DNA of 64,000 bases from Pseudomonadota bacterium. GTDB lineage: Bacteria; Pseudomonadota; Alphaproteobacteria; Acetobacterales; Acetobacteraceae. Positions within the stretch are counted from its first letter, which is position 1. Each line of letters starts with the position of its first letter. Under the pieces are notes generated by a model, which was given only the letters and a program-made list of their open reading frames with translations, made no database searches and was not told the origin of the DNA. The translations under genes were made by a program, and so were the position numbers. Positions 19,534 to 27,919 of the stretch are shown one piece after another. The stretch spans positions 1 to 64,000 of the forward strand of contig JAKAEC010000002.1 in assembly GCA_021818425.1 (NCBI GenBank), given 5' to 3'.

Positions 19534-20198
19534 GCCAGCATCGCCATCAAATCCGCCTCGGTCGGAGCTATTGCCACATGAATGGCGGCCCAGGACAAGT
19601 CCTGCAACCCCATGGCAACGTTTTGGCTGAGTACATAAGCCTGCATACCCGCTGTACCGGGCGGGTTCAACGCAGCGAAAGCCCGGGCGGTTTCGGCTGA
19701 ATAGAACAGTGCGCCATCAAATGTTCCTTCCGCTAGGCCGGAGAGAACGACCTCCGGCAGCGCTTGCAATTTCGACACCCGGTAAACCCGTCGCCGCAGT
19801 GCCGAAATGCCCGCCGCGCGTAAATCTGCCGCCAGCTTTTGCCCATGCCGTTCGCCCACGGTTAGCACGTGCAAACCTGGAATATTCCTGGTGATGATCA
19901 AATTTGCCAGCGCGTCGGCATCGCCCCGCGCGCTTTCCACACGGGTAAAACCCGCTATCCGCAGCTTTGCCGCCGTGGCATCGCCTACGCAGAACACCGG
20001 CACGCCGTGCAGGTCGGCGGGCAAGGCGGGCACCGCCTGGCCGCTGGTCACCACCAGGGCGGCGGGATGCGACGGTAGCCTGGTCTGCAGGTGCGTGATG
20101 GCAAGGCAAGGCAGTGCTAAGGGTTCATGCCCCATTGCCGCCAGCCTTTGGGCGGTGGCGCTGGCCCCGGGCTCCGGCCGGGTAACCAGCAGCCTCAC
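19530..20198 (-). CDS. hemD: Uroporphyrinogen-III synthase
   Basis: HemD closes linear hydroxymethylbilane to uroporphyrinogen III with inversion of ring D. The 222-residue protein starts MRLLVTRPEPGASATAQRLA, the family N-terminus. It has the central VFCVGDATAAKLRIAGF and, near the C-terminus, FYSAETARAFAAL, matching the (T/S)S...R pattern. Sequence conservation is low in this family, so the call leans also on position: it starts 4 bases inside the end of hemC. Confidence 0.9.
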   Translation of the reverse strand: MRLLVTRPEPGASATAQRLAAMGHEPLALPCLAITHLQTRLPSHPAALVVTSGQAVPALPADLHGVPVFCVGDATAAKLRIAGFTRVESARGDADALANLIITRNIPGLHVLTVGERHGQKLAADLRAAGISALRRRVYRVSKLQALPEVVLSGLAEGTFDGALFYSAETARAFAALNPPGTAGMQAYVLSQNVAMGLQDLSWAAIHVAIAPTEADLMAMLA

Positions 20199-21187
20199 GG
20201 CTCGAAAATGTCCCCTGGGCTGTCGGCCTTCAGCGAGGCGCCAAGCTCGTGCCCCAGACGCTCGGCATCCGCCACCGCACCGATTAGGCTGCGCTTGAGC
20301 AGAAAACTTCCATCTGCCCGCGCCACCAGCCCGGTGAGATGCAGGGAGCCATCCTCCAGTAACCGCGCATAGCCGCCGATCGGCGTTCGGCAGGAGCCAT
20401 CTAGTGCCCCCAGCAGTGCGCGCTCAGCCCGGCTCACCGCACGGGCCTCCCGGTTTTCGATGCCTGACAGCAAAGACAGCAACTCCGTGTCCTCGGCGCG
20501 CACAGTAATGCCCACAATGCCTTGGCACGCGGCTGGCACCATCTGCTCGGGGCTCAGCAGCATACTGGCCTTTTCCGCCAGCCCTAGCCGCTTCAGCCCA
20601 GCATAGGCGAGGAGCGTCGCGTCTAGGCCGTTTTTACCTACCTTACCAAGCCTGGTGCCAACATTGCCGCGCAGCAGCGTGAAATTCAGGTCCGGCCGGG
20701 CGAATTTCATCTGCGCCTGCCGACGCACGCTGGCCGAGCCCACTACGGAGCCCTGTTTCAGCGCGCCGTAAGGTTCCGCCGGGTTCACCTCCACGCCGGG
20801 GGGCAAAATCAGTGCGTCTCTAGCGTCCTCACGTTTCAGCGTGCAGGCCAGTGCAATGCCTCCGGGCAGAACCGTCTCGAGGTCCTTCAGGCTATGCACC
20901 GCGAAATCAATAGTTCCCGCCAGAAGTTGCTCGTGGATTTCCTTGGCGAACAGCCCCTTGCCGCCAATATCGGCCAACGCTTTGTGTTGCACCGCATCGC
21001 CGGTAGTAACGATCACATGCTCCTCGAATACTTGCATGCCGCGCAATACTGGGCAAAAGGTGGAAAGCAGATGTAGGAAGGTTTGGGTTTGCTGGCGGGC
21101 CAGCGGCGAGCCGCGTGTACCGACGCGTAAGGGCAGGTTACGCTTATGAGGTTTCACGGACAGGGCGTGGGGTATTTCAGTTTTCAC
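20195..21187 (-). CDS. hemC: Hydroxymethylbilane synthase (porphobilinogen deaminase)
   Basis: HemC joins four porphobilinogens on a dipyrromethane cofactor. The 330-residue protein has RVGTRGSPLARQQTQTF, AVHSLKDLETVLPGG, and the arginine-rich site VGSASVRRQAQMKF. The cofactor Cys is in LLGALDGSCRTPIGGYARL. The N-terminal MKTEIPHALSVKPHKRNLP is a little longer than usual. This is the first gene of hemC-hemD-mitofilin-hemY and is divergent from tsaD; a 13-bp perfect hairpin lies 27 bases upstream of its ATG. Confidence 0.95.
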   Translation of the reverse strand: MKTEIPHALSVKPHKRNLPLRVGTRGSPLARQQTQTFLHLLSTFCPVLRGMQVFEEHVIVTTGDAVQHKALADIGGKGLFAKEIHEQLLAGTIDFAVHSLKDLETVLPGGIALACTLKREDARDALILPPGVEVNPAEPYGALKQGSVVGSASVRRQAQMKFARPDLNFTLLRGNVGTRLGKVGKNGLDATLLAYAGLKRLGLAEKASMLLSPEQMVPAACQGIVGITVRAEDTELLSLLSGIENREARAVSRAERALLGALDGSCRTPIGGYARLLEDGSLHLTGLVARADGSFLLKRSLIGAVADAERLGHELGASLKADSPGDIFEP

Positions 21188-21213
21188 GTGCGTGGTCTAG
21201 AACTGGATCGCTC

Positions 21214-21244
21214 TTTGTTCAATCTCCGGCAGAGATTGAACAAA
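21214..21244. promoter_or_regulatory. 13-bp perfect palindrome between hemC and tsaD
   Basis: TTTGTTCAATCTC and its exact reverse complement flank a 5-base CGGCA loop. The site lies between two outward-reading genes, so it cannot be a terminator for either. It is either a dimeric operator or a hairpin in the 5' leader of hemC. Confidence 0.6.
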
Positions 21245-21337
21245 ACGGGCGCCGGATTTGTTGAAGCGGGCAATTCACGGAAGCAACCGAACTAGGATGG
21301 TTCATTTCCTACCGCTCACACGCTAGAGCGTTTGATC

Positions 21338-22375
21338 ATGGAAAGAAAAGACGATGCGCCGGTTTTGGGCATTGAAAGCTCTTGCGACGAAACCGCTGCT
21401 GCCGTACTGGCGCCGGACGGTCGGATTCTTGCAGAGGTGGTGCTGAGCCAGACTGCCGATCATGCTGCCTTTGGCGGCGTGGTTCCGGAAATTGCGGCGC
21501 GGGCGCATCTAACGGCATTGGATGCCATGGTGCGCCAAGTCCTACATCAAGCCGAAGTTGGGTTCTCGGGTCTCGCCGCCATTGCCGCTACAGCGGGGCC
21601 GGGGCTCATCGGCGGGCTGCTGGTGGGCACCGGCTATGCCAAAGGTGCCGCGCTGGCGGCGGGGGTGCCATATCTGGCCATCAATCATCTTGAGGCGCAT
21701 GCCCTCATTGCGCGCTTGCCAAGCATAGGAAGTGTGAAGTTTCCCTATCTACTGCTCCTGCTCTCAGGCGGGCACAGCCAATGTTTGGCGGTGGAGGGGG
21801 TGGGGCATTATCGTCTGCTCGGTGCCACGCTGGACGACGCCGTGGGCGAAGCCTTTGACAAAACTGCCAAGTTGCTTGGCCTGCCTTATCCCGGCGGCCC
21901 GGCGCTGGAGGCCCTGGCGCGCGATGGCAACGAAAAGGCCGTGCCACTGCCCCGCCCGCTGTTGAGGCGCGCGGGGTGCGATTTCTCTTTCTCGGGGCTG
22001 AAAACCGCCATCGCTCAGTTACTCATCGCCGAGCCTGCCGGTCCGCTGCCCCGGGCGCGTGCAGCGGACATCGCCGCCAGCTTCCAAGCCTGCGTAGCGG
22101 ACATTCTGGGAGATAGGCTGTCTCATGCCCTGGCCATGCTGCCTAACGCCAGTGCCGTGATCCTTGCAGGCGGGGTGGCGTCGAATCAGGCCATCCGTGC
22201 GCGGCTAGCGGAGGTGGCGGGGCGGGAGGGCAAGCGCCTTATTGCTCCGCCACCCAGGCTTTGCACTGATAACGCCGTAATGGTTGCCTGGGCGGGAATC
22301 GAACGTCTTCGTCAGGGCAATACCTCCACGCTCAACGCCCCCTGTCACCCCCGTTGGCCGCTGGAGGCGTTGTGA
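21338..22375 (+). CDS. tsaD: tRNA N6-threonylcarbamoyladenosine synthase, TsaD subunit
   Basis: TsaD transfers threonylcarbamoyl from TC-AMP to A37 of ANN-decoding tRNAs, with TsaB and TsaE. The 345-residue protein opens with the ASKHA motif VLGIESSCDETAAAVLAPDG. It has the metal-binding HLEAHALIARL and LLLLLSGGHSQCLAVEGVG-type core, with AVGEAFDKTAKLLGLPYPGG and ILAGGVASNQAIRARL. ATG 21338 is preferred over the in-frame TTG 21332. It begins a plus-strand operon with rlmJ, gpsA and a TPR gene, and its TGA overlaps the rlmJ GTG (GTGA). Confidence 0.95.
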   Translation: MERKDDAPVLGIESSCDETAAAVLAPDGRILAEVVLSQTADHAAFGGVVPEIAARAHLTALDAMVRQVLHQAEVGFSGLAAIAATAGPGLIGGLLVGTGYAKGAALAAGVPYLAINHLEAHALIARLPSIGSVKFPYLLLLLSGGHSQCLAVEGVGHYRLLGATLDDAVGEAFDKTAKLLGLPYPGGPALEALARDGNEKAVPLPRPLLRRAGCDFSFSGLKTAIAQLLIAEPAGPLPRARAADIAASFQACVADILGDRLSHALAMLPNASAVILAGGVASNQAIRARLAEVAGREGKRLIAPPPRLCTDNAVMVAWAGIERLRQGNTSTLNAPCHPRWPLEAL

Positions 22376-23184
22376 ATTACCGCCACATCTACCACGCTGG
22401 GAATTTTGCCGACGTGATGAAGCACGCGCTGCTGCTGCGCTTGCTGGCCTCCATGCAGCGCAAGCCCAAGCCTTTCCTGGTGCTGGACACCCATGCCGGC
22501 GTTGGTCGCTACGATGTAGCCAGCGAAGGGGCCAAAAAAACCGGCGAGTGGGAGCAGGGCGTGGGTCGGTTGCTGGCGGCACCGCCGCCCGCTTTGGCCG
22601 AATATGTTAACGCTGTTAACAAGCTTGGCGTTTATCCGGGCTCGCCGGTTTTCGCGGCCGCAGCGCTGCGTCCGGATGATCGGCTGGTGGCTTGCGAGTT
22701 GCATCCCGAAGATGCTGCAGCTTTGCGTCGAAACATGCATGGCTGCGCCAACACCGCAGTGCATGAGCGCGACGGCTACGAGGCGCTCGGGGCGTTCCTG
22801 CCGCCGCCAGAAAAGCGCGCTTTAGTGCTCATCGACCCACCCTTCGAGCGGAAGGATGAATTTTCGATCGCTGCCCAACGTCTTGGTAAAGCTTGGAAAA
22901 AATTTCCCAGCGGCGTTTATGTCTTCTGGTACCCCATCAAGCATCGTGCCCCGGTGCGAGCGTTTTTCGAAGCGCTGAAGGCCACAGGCATTAAAGATGT
23001 TATTGCCGTGGAATTGTTGTGTCGGCCGGACACCGACCCCACCAGGCTGAATGGTGCGGGACTTGCCATTGTTAACCCGCCTTACGGTTTTAAAGACGAA
23101 GCCGCGCCAATCCTTGCCGCTTGCGTTGCCGCGTTCGGTGAGGCCGGGGCCGGGGTGGTGGTTGAGAGGGTTATTCATGAATAA
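22372..23184 (+). CDS. rlmJ: 23S rRNA (adenine2030-N6)-methyltransferase RlmJ
   Basis: RlmJ methylates A2030 of 23S rRNA with SAM. The 270-residue protein starts MNYRHIYHAGNFADVMKHAL, the RlmJ signature. It has FLVLDTHAGVGRYD for SAM and ALVLIDPPFERKDEF for catalysis (D-P-P-F/Y), then YVFWYPIKHR. The start is GTG 22372, overlapping the tsaD stop; the conserved N-terminus begins exactly there. Its 3' end overlaps gpsA by 8 bases. Confidence 0.92.
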   Translation: MNYRHIYHAGNFADVMKHALLLRLLASMQRKPKPFLVLDTHAGVGRYDVASEGAKKTGEWEQGVGRLLAAPPPALAEYVNAVNKLGVYPGSPVFAAAALRPDDRLVACELHPEDAAALRRNMHGCANTAVHERDGYEALGAFLPPPEKRALVLIDPPFERKDEFSIAAQRLGKAWKKFPSGVYVFWYPIKHRAPVRAFFEALKATGIKDVIAVELLCRPDTDPTRLNGAGLAIVNPPYGFKDEAAPILAACVAAFGEAGAGVVVERVIHE

Positions 23185-24130
23185 ATCCATTGCTATCATC
23201 GGTGCGGGCGCCTGGGGCACGGCGCTTGCCATATTGCTAGCAAAGGCCGGGCGGGAGGTGACGCTCTGGGCGCGGAACGCCGAGAAAGCCGAGGCGATGC
23301 GGCAAACGCGGGAAAACCCCCGCCTGCCTGGCATCAAGCTTCCGCCAAGCCTACGTGTGACGGCTGAAATGCCGGAAGCGGAAATATTGCTGCTCACGAT
23401 GCCGATGCAGCATCTACGCTCCATTCTGCCGCTGCTGCCGCAAGGCGCGATGCTTGTCCTGTGTTGCAAGGGATTGGAACAGGGTACACTGGCTCTGCCG
23501 CCGGAGGTTGTGGAGCCGCGCCCCTGCGCCATTCTCACGGGGCCGAATTTCGCACATGAGATCGCCGCTGGATTGCCCGCCGCCGCAGTCGTTGCCACGC
23601 CGGACGCGGATTTACGAGCAGCACTCATTGCCGCACTGCATACCCCCAGCTTCCGCCTGTACGGCTCGGCGGACATTACCGGCGCCGCGCTGGGTGGTGC
23701 GGCGAAGAATGTCATCGCCATCGCCGCTGGAGTCGTGATGGGGGCAGGTCTGGGTGAGAACGCTCGCGCGGCACTCATCACCCGCGGTCTTGCGGAAATT
23801 GCCCGGTTGGCGGCGGCTTTGGGTGGCAAGGCGGAAACGGTTTCCGGCCTTTCGGGCCTGGGAGACCTCTTGCTCACATGTACCAGTGCGAGCAGCCGCA
23901 ATTACTCGCTGGGCTTCGGGCTAGGGCAGGGGGGGGGGCTGCGGGAGATCCTTGACGGCCGCTCCGCCGTGACTGAGGGTGTGTTGACGGCACCCGCCCT
24001 GCTGGCCCGCGCTGGCTTGGCTAAGGAGGAGATGCCGATAACCCAGGCCGTGACAAAGCTACTTTCTGGTGAAATGAATGTGCCGGATACCATGGCGGCG
24101 CTGATGCGTCGCGGTTTGAAGGATGAATGA
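23177..24130 (+). CDS. gpsA: NAD(P)-dependent glycerol-3-phosphate dehydrogenase
   Basis: GpsA reduces dihydroxyacetone phosphate to sn-glycerol-3-phosphate for phospholipid synthesis. The 317-residue protein starts IAIIGAGAWGTALAILLAKA with the NAD motif. It has AILTGPNFAHEIAAGLPAA, the catalytic Lys in AALGGAAKNVIAIAAGVVMG, and GLSGLGDLLLTCTSASSRN. The start is ATG 23177, inside the rlmJ end. A run of ten G (23929-23938) encodes GQGGG in a loop where others have a GE-x-R segment; a slip there would kill the gene. The stop overlaps the next ATG. Confidence 0.94.
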   Translation: MNKSIAIIGAGAWGTALAILLAKAGREVTLWARNAEKAEAMRQTRENPRLPGIKLPPSLRVTAEMPEAEILLLTMPMQHLRSILPLLPQGAMLVLCCKGLEQGTLALPPEVVEPRPCAILTGPNFAHEIAAGLPAAAVVATPDADLRAALIAALHTPSFRLYGSADITGAALGGAAKNVIAIAAGVVMGAGLGENARAALITRGLAEIARLAAALGGKAETVSGLSGLGDLLLTCTSASSRNYSLGFGLGQGGGLREILDGRSAVTEGVLTAPALLARAGLAKEEMPITQAVTKLLSGEMNVPDTMAALMRRGLKDE

Positions 24131-26055
24131 TGCGGCGCACGGCCTTCGTCTCCCTGCTGATGATTCTCGCAGCGCGCCCAGTGCTGGCGGATGCGATAGG
24201 CTCTGCTGCTTGCGAAAGCCATGATGCTGCCCAGGCGGTGGCGGGGTGTGGCGTCATTCTCGCCGCCGGAGCAAACATGCACGCGCTAGATTTCGAGGCT
24301 TATAACAATCGTGCTTTGGCGGAATTACAGCTCCACCAGCCTCAGGCGGCACGGGCGGACGCCAAGGCCGGTATCAAGCTTGACCCTGAAAATGGCGGCA
24401 TCCACCTCACCCTCGCCCGGTCTGAACTTGCCTTGCACCAGCCCCAGCAAGCACTGATTGCCGTGAATCAGGCAATTTCGTTGATGCCGGATGATCCTGC
24501 CCCGTTCGTTCTGCGCGGCGAGATTGAGTTTCTGGCTGGAGATTGGAGGGCGGATATTGCCGATGAGAACGCCGCCCTGGCCCATGACCCACGCAACGAG
24601 CAGGCGCTGTTGAACCGCGCCTTGGCTGAGCTGGCCAGCGGCGCGGTCGGCCAGGCGCTGGCCGATTCCAATGTGGCCGCTGAGTTGGGTAGCACTGACC
24701 CACGCCTGCATCTGGTGCGAGGGTTGGCAGACGCAGCCGTTTCCGATTGGCAGGGCGCAGTGGCCGAGGAAAGCGCGCTGCTGGCGGTCGAACCGAATAA
24801 CGGCCCCGGGCTTGCCGCCCGCGCTGAGGCTGAGGCGCATCTTGGCCAGCTTCCCGCCGCCATGACTGATGCCAGCCGTGCTATCGCGATTTTACCCAAT
24901 GCGGCGGAGCCCTACGTGGATCGCGCCTACGCTGAGCTGCAACTAGCCAAATTCCCAGAGGCGTTGGCCGATGCTTCGGCCGCGTTACTGCACAACCCGC
25001 ATGACGTCCCCGCCTTTACCGACAAGGCGCTGGCAGAGCTGGCTCTGGAACGCCCGGATGCGGCGCTGGCCGACGCCACCCGGGCGGTTACGTTAGACCC
25101 CAGAAATGCCGCGGGCTTTGATGCGCGGGCGGGGGCAGAGGTGATGAAAAGCGAACTGCCAGCGGCCCTGGACGATGAAAGTCAAGCCATCAGGCTTGCT
25201 CCTGCCAATCCGGCCTACTACGAAAAGCGTGCACTGATCGAACTGCGCCAAAACCAGCTCCAGCCCGCCTTAGCGGATTTCGGAAGTGCCATCGTCTTGG
25301 CACCGGATGAGCCGCGTCTTTATGTGCAGCGCGCCGGGGTGGAGGATGCGCTGCACCAGCCTGAAGCCGCGATTGCTGATTTAACAGCGGCGGCTCACCA
25401 TGCTGGGTTGGACGCCGACAAGCTCTATCAGGTACTGGTAATGCGCGCAGGTGCCTATCAGGAGAACAACCAGGCAAATCAGGCCATGGCCGATGTCGGG
25501 CGGGCCATTCAGCTAAACCCGCAGGCGCCGCAGGCATATGCGGTGCGTGCCGAACTGGAGCAGGCGGAGCGACCCAGCGCCGCCATTGCGGATGACAGCA
25601 AGGCAATAGGTCTGGATCCCGACTACCTCCCTGCCTACGAGGACCGCGCCGTGATCTATGGCAGCCAGCGCCACTATGCCATGGCTGCGGCGGATGAGAC
25701 GAGAATTTTGCAGATGCAGCCCGACGACGCGGGAGATTGGAACAATCTGTGTTGGTTTTTGGCACTTGAAGGCAAACTTAGCGAGGCGCTGCCCGATTGT
25801 AAGAAATCTCTCAGCCTTGACCCCACCAATGCGGCGGCCCTGGACTCGACCGGCTTTGTTTACCTGAAGCTAAAGGACGACACGCAGGCGATCCGTTATT
25901 ACGATGAGGCCCTAAAGGCGGACCCCAGTCTTGCGACCTCGGTTTATGGCCGCGGCCTAGCTGAGCAGGCCGAAAGAGATCAAGCCGCCGCAGCCGCGGA
26001 TCTGGCGCTTGCCCGGCGCGATGACCCGAATATTGCGCAGGATTTTGGCAGTTGA
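24127..26055 (+). CDS. Exported TPR-repeat protein
   Basis: The 642-residue protein has an N-terminal signal peptide (RRTAFVSLLMILAARPVLA with cleavage near ALA-DA). It is otherwise an array of roughly sixteen 34-residue TPR units, such as AYNNRALAELQLHQPQAARA and YVDRAYAELQLAKFPEALAD. It should be a periplasmic or envelope protein-interaction scaffold; no enzymatic domain is visible. Its ATG overlaps the gpsA stop by 4 bases, and a second ATG follows at once. A hairpin at 26085-26115 ends the operon. Confidence 0.8.
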   Translation: MMRRTAFVSLLMILAARPVLADAIGSAACESHDAAQAVAGCGVILAAGANMHALDFEAYNNRALAELQLHQPQAARADAKAGIKLDPENGGIHLTLARSELALHQPQQALIAVNQAISLMPDDPAPFVLRGEIEFLAGDWRADIADENAALAHDPRNEQALLNRALAELASGAVGQALADSNVAAELGSTDPRLHLVRGLADAAVSDWQGAVAEESALLAVEPNNGPGLAARAEAEAHLGQLPAAMTDASRAIAILPNAAEPYVDRAYAELQLAKFPEALADASAALLHNPHDVPAFTDKALAELALERPDAALADATRAVTLDPRNAAGFDARAGAEVMKSELPAALDDESQAIRLAPANPAYYEKRALIELRQNQLQPALADFGSAIVLAPDEPRLYVQRAGVEDALHQPEAAIADLTAAAHHAGLDADKLYQVLVMRAGAYQENNQANQAMADVGRAIQLNPQAPQAYAVRAELEQAERPSAAIADDSKAIGLDPDYLPAYEDRAVIYGSQRHYAMAAADETRILQMQPDDAGDWNNLCWFLALEGKLSEALPDCKKSLSLDPTNAAALDSTGFVYLKLKDDTQAIRYYDEALKADPSLATSVYGRGLAEQAERDQAAAAADLALARRDDPNIAQDFGS

Positions 26056-26084
26056 GGCGCCAGTCAGGGCCGTTTGGTTACTCT

Positions 26085-26115
26085 GGCTAGCCGCCCTGCT
26101 GCTGGGTGGCTAGCC
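26085..26115 (+). terminator. Hairpin downstream of the tsaD-TPR operon
   Basis: GGCTAGCCGCCC and GGGTGGCTAGCC form a 12-bp stem with one G-T pair around a 7-base loop, 30 bases after the TPR stop. There is no T-run after it, so this is a weak or Rho-assisted terminator or an mRNA 3' stabiliser. Confidence 0.5.
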
Positions 26116-26269
26116 CTCCGGACCTATCAACAAAACTGCGCTGTGACGATGAACTACGCCAATTTGGCCTGTGGACATTGAACGCCTACAAGTTCCTGCG
26201 CTCTATATTTTTAAGTGGGCCGCCGATTCACCGATTATAGTCGTTTTGAATTAAGAATGGGATTTCATT

Positions 26270-26575
26270 ACTTCATCGAAGGGCTTTCCTAAACCCCTTC
26301 TCTGTCATTTTAGGATCGTGAATGCCTTTTCGATTGGGTTGAATACCTGGGCGCGGCAGCAGCCCGTGTCCGTAGTCATTGAGAACCGTGGTGATTCTGG
26401 ATTTGCTGTGGGATAGGTCATTGTCCATGATGCCAGGGCTTTCTGAATTGAAAACGGGCGGCCGCATTTCTTTCATCCACGCGGTCGTCGTCAGGTGGGT
26501 CCAGAACGCCTCGAATAGCATCGGCGCTATACAATCAATTTCTGTTTCGCCATGATGAATTTAGTTCGCTTATAG
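26270..26575 (-). pseudogene. IS630-family transposase remnant (3' part, frameshifted)
   Basis: The minus strand reads ETEIDCIAPMLFEAFWTH, then SPGIMDNDLSHSKSRI, TTVLNDYGHGLLPRPG and, after a one-base shift near 26330, FNPIEKAFTILK, followed by a stop. MDN-x-SH and the LLP...FNPIE-x-AF-x-x-K block are the last two D/E parts of the IS630 DDE core. The 5' half of the transposase and both ends of the element are not recognisable. It is a dead fragment. Confidence 0.75.
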
Positions 26576-27145
26576 CTATCGTTGCTAACTCTGCCAAAAA
26601 TCCGTCTACCTCGGAGAGACCAACCGTGGGACCTATGCGCATCAGCTTCAAAGCTACTCCCGTCAAAATCAACGATGTCTTGTCAGCCATCTTTGGCAAC
26701 CCATGAACGAAGGTGGCGCAGAAATGTGATTGGTATATCTAAACACAAGTCGGAGTATCAGGTTATCCTTTTAATCATGGACAACTTATTTAGGACAACC
26801 CAGATCGTCTTGATTGTCACTCACAAAATGCGCGGCCGATTCCGCACCAAGGTGCCTGGAAAGTCACGAACGTGCTGCAAGCGCCGACTTATCCAGCTTG
26901 CTTCCGCAGCTTCAGAGCTTGATAATACAAATCATGAGTTCCGAGACAGCGATAGATTATTGCTAGGCAAATTCAAAAAACTTCGTAGTCCTCCGCTGGA
27001 TTACCATCTCAGCGAACGAAATTCACCACCCGCTCGAGAAGAAAAACGCCGTAGTCATCCTGACCTTCTGTAAAGAACCAAAAAATATCGCGTCTCCATA
27101 CTAATCTCAATAACTATAGATAAAATCAAGAAAAATTCCACCTGA
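26576..27145. other. Non-coding stretch beside the IS630 remnant
   Basis: About 570 bases with lower GC toward the right end. A plus-strand open frame (26582-27073) has no ribosome site, a biased basic composition and no known motif, so I do not call it a gene. Probably decayed mobile DNA. Confidence 0.5.
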
Positions 27146-27919
27146 TCACGTCGAAGGCTGAGCCTCTACTGCCACCCAGTGGCCGTCTGGGTCGCGCAGT
27201 AGGCCCGGCCGTACCCCGGCTATTACCAGCCTGTCTGCGGCGATATCGGCTGGTGCGGAAGCAAAGGAAAAAGCAGAGGTATGTGTGCTGCCGTAATTCA
27301 GCAGTTCCAACCCGGGCCCGGATGCCGCGCGTAGCGTTGTGATATGGGGTGCTGCGCCCTCTAACCCATCTAGCCGCGCCTGCTCTGGCCCCATATTGGT
27401 TTGGTCGTACACCTTGTGCAGGCCAAGCCTCCTGTAAAATTCAGCAGAGATCTTGCTATCGACGACCACGATACCGGAATGGTCGTAACCGATCTGATCG
27501 CGATGCTGCAGGAATTCAATTGGGTGAAGATCAGGATCGCGGAATTTCCATGCCACTGCCCCGCCTGAGTCTGCTGGCAATTGAACAGGCCCACCCACGG
27601 AAATTGCCGCCGCTCCCGCGGCAAGTGCGCGAGATGCTGCGGCGACAATGTCCGGCGTGAGCATGGCGATGTGCTGGAACAGTCTCGAACTGGCGTCCGC
27701 GTGCGATGGATACGGCGCGCCAGGGGGATCTGTTTGGGTTAGTTCGATTTCGCATAATCCTAGAGTTAGACATGTGCTCTTGGCGTTCGCGACGCCGAGC
27801 ATCGCCGCCAACGCGGCATTGTCCTGTGCGGGGCTAAGCGGTTGAAAGCCAAGTGCCGCGTAGAATGTCGTGAGATGGTCCAGATTGGAGACGTTTCGTG
27901 CGATACGAAGGATGGTCAT
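27146..27919 (-). CDS. VOC-family (glyoxalase/dioxygenase fold) protein
   Basis: The 257-residue protein has two beta-alpha-beta-beta-beta modules of the vicinal oxygen chelate fold. The first starts LRIARNVSNLDHLTTFYAAL, and the second starts YDHSGIVVVDSKISAEFYRR and ends PGLLRDPDGHWVAVEAQ. Members bind one metal and act on vicinal oxygens; the substrate is not predictable. The start is ATG 27919, overlapping the SMP-30 stop (ATGA); the frame is open to 27985 inside the upstream gene. It is the last gene of the seven-gene sugar cluster. Confidence 0.8.
   Translation of the reverse strand: MTILRIARNVSNLDHLTTFYAALGFQPLSPAQDNAALAAMLGVANAKSTCLTLGLCEIELTQTDPPGAPYPSHADASSRLFQHIAMLTPDIVAAASRALAAGAAAISVGGPVQLPADSGGAVAWKFRDPDLHPIEFLQHRDQIGYDHSGIVVVDSKISAEFYRRLGLHKVYDQTNMGPEQARLDGLEGAAPHITTLRAASGPGLELLNYGSTHTSAFSFASAPADIAADRLVIAGVRPGLLRDPDGHWVAVEAQPST

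Noticed and set aside
21214-21244. Terminator for hemC or tsaD
   Set aside because: It lies upstream of both genes between divergent starts.
26582-27073. 163-codon plus-strand open frame beside the IS630 relic
   Set aside because: No ribosome site, very basic and low-complexity composition, no motif, and it lies in decaying DNA.
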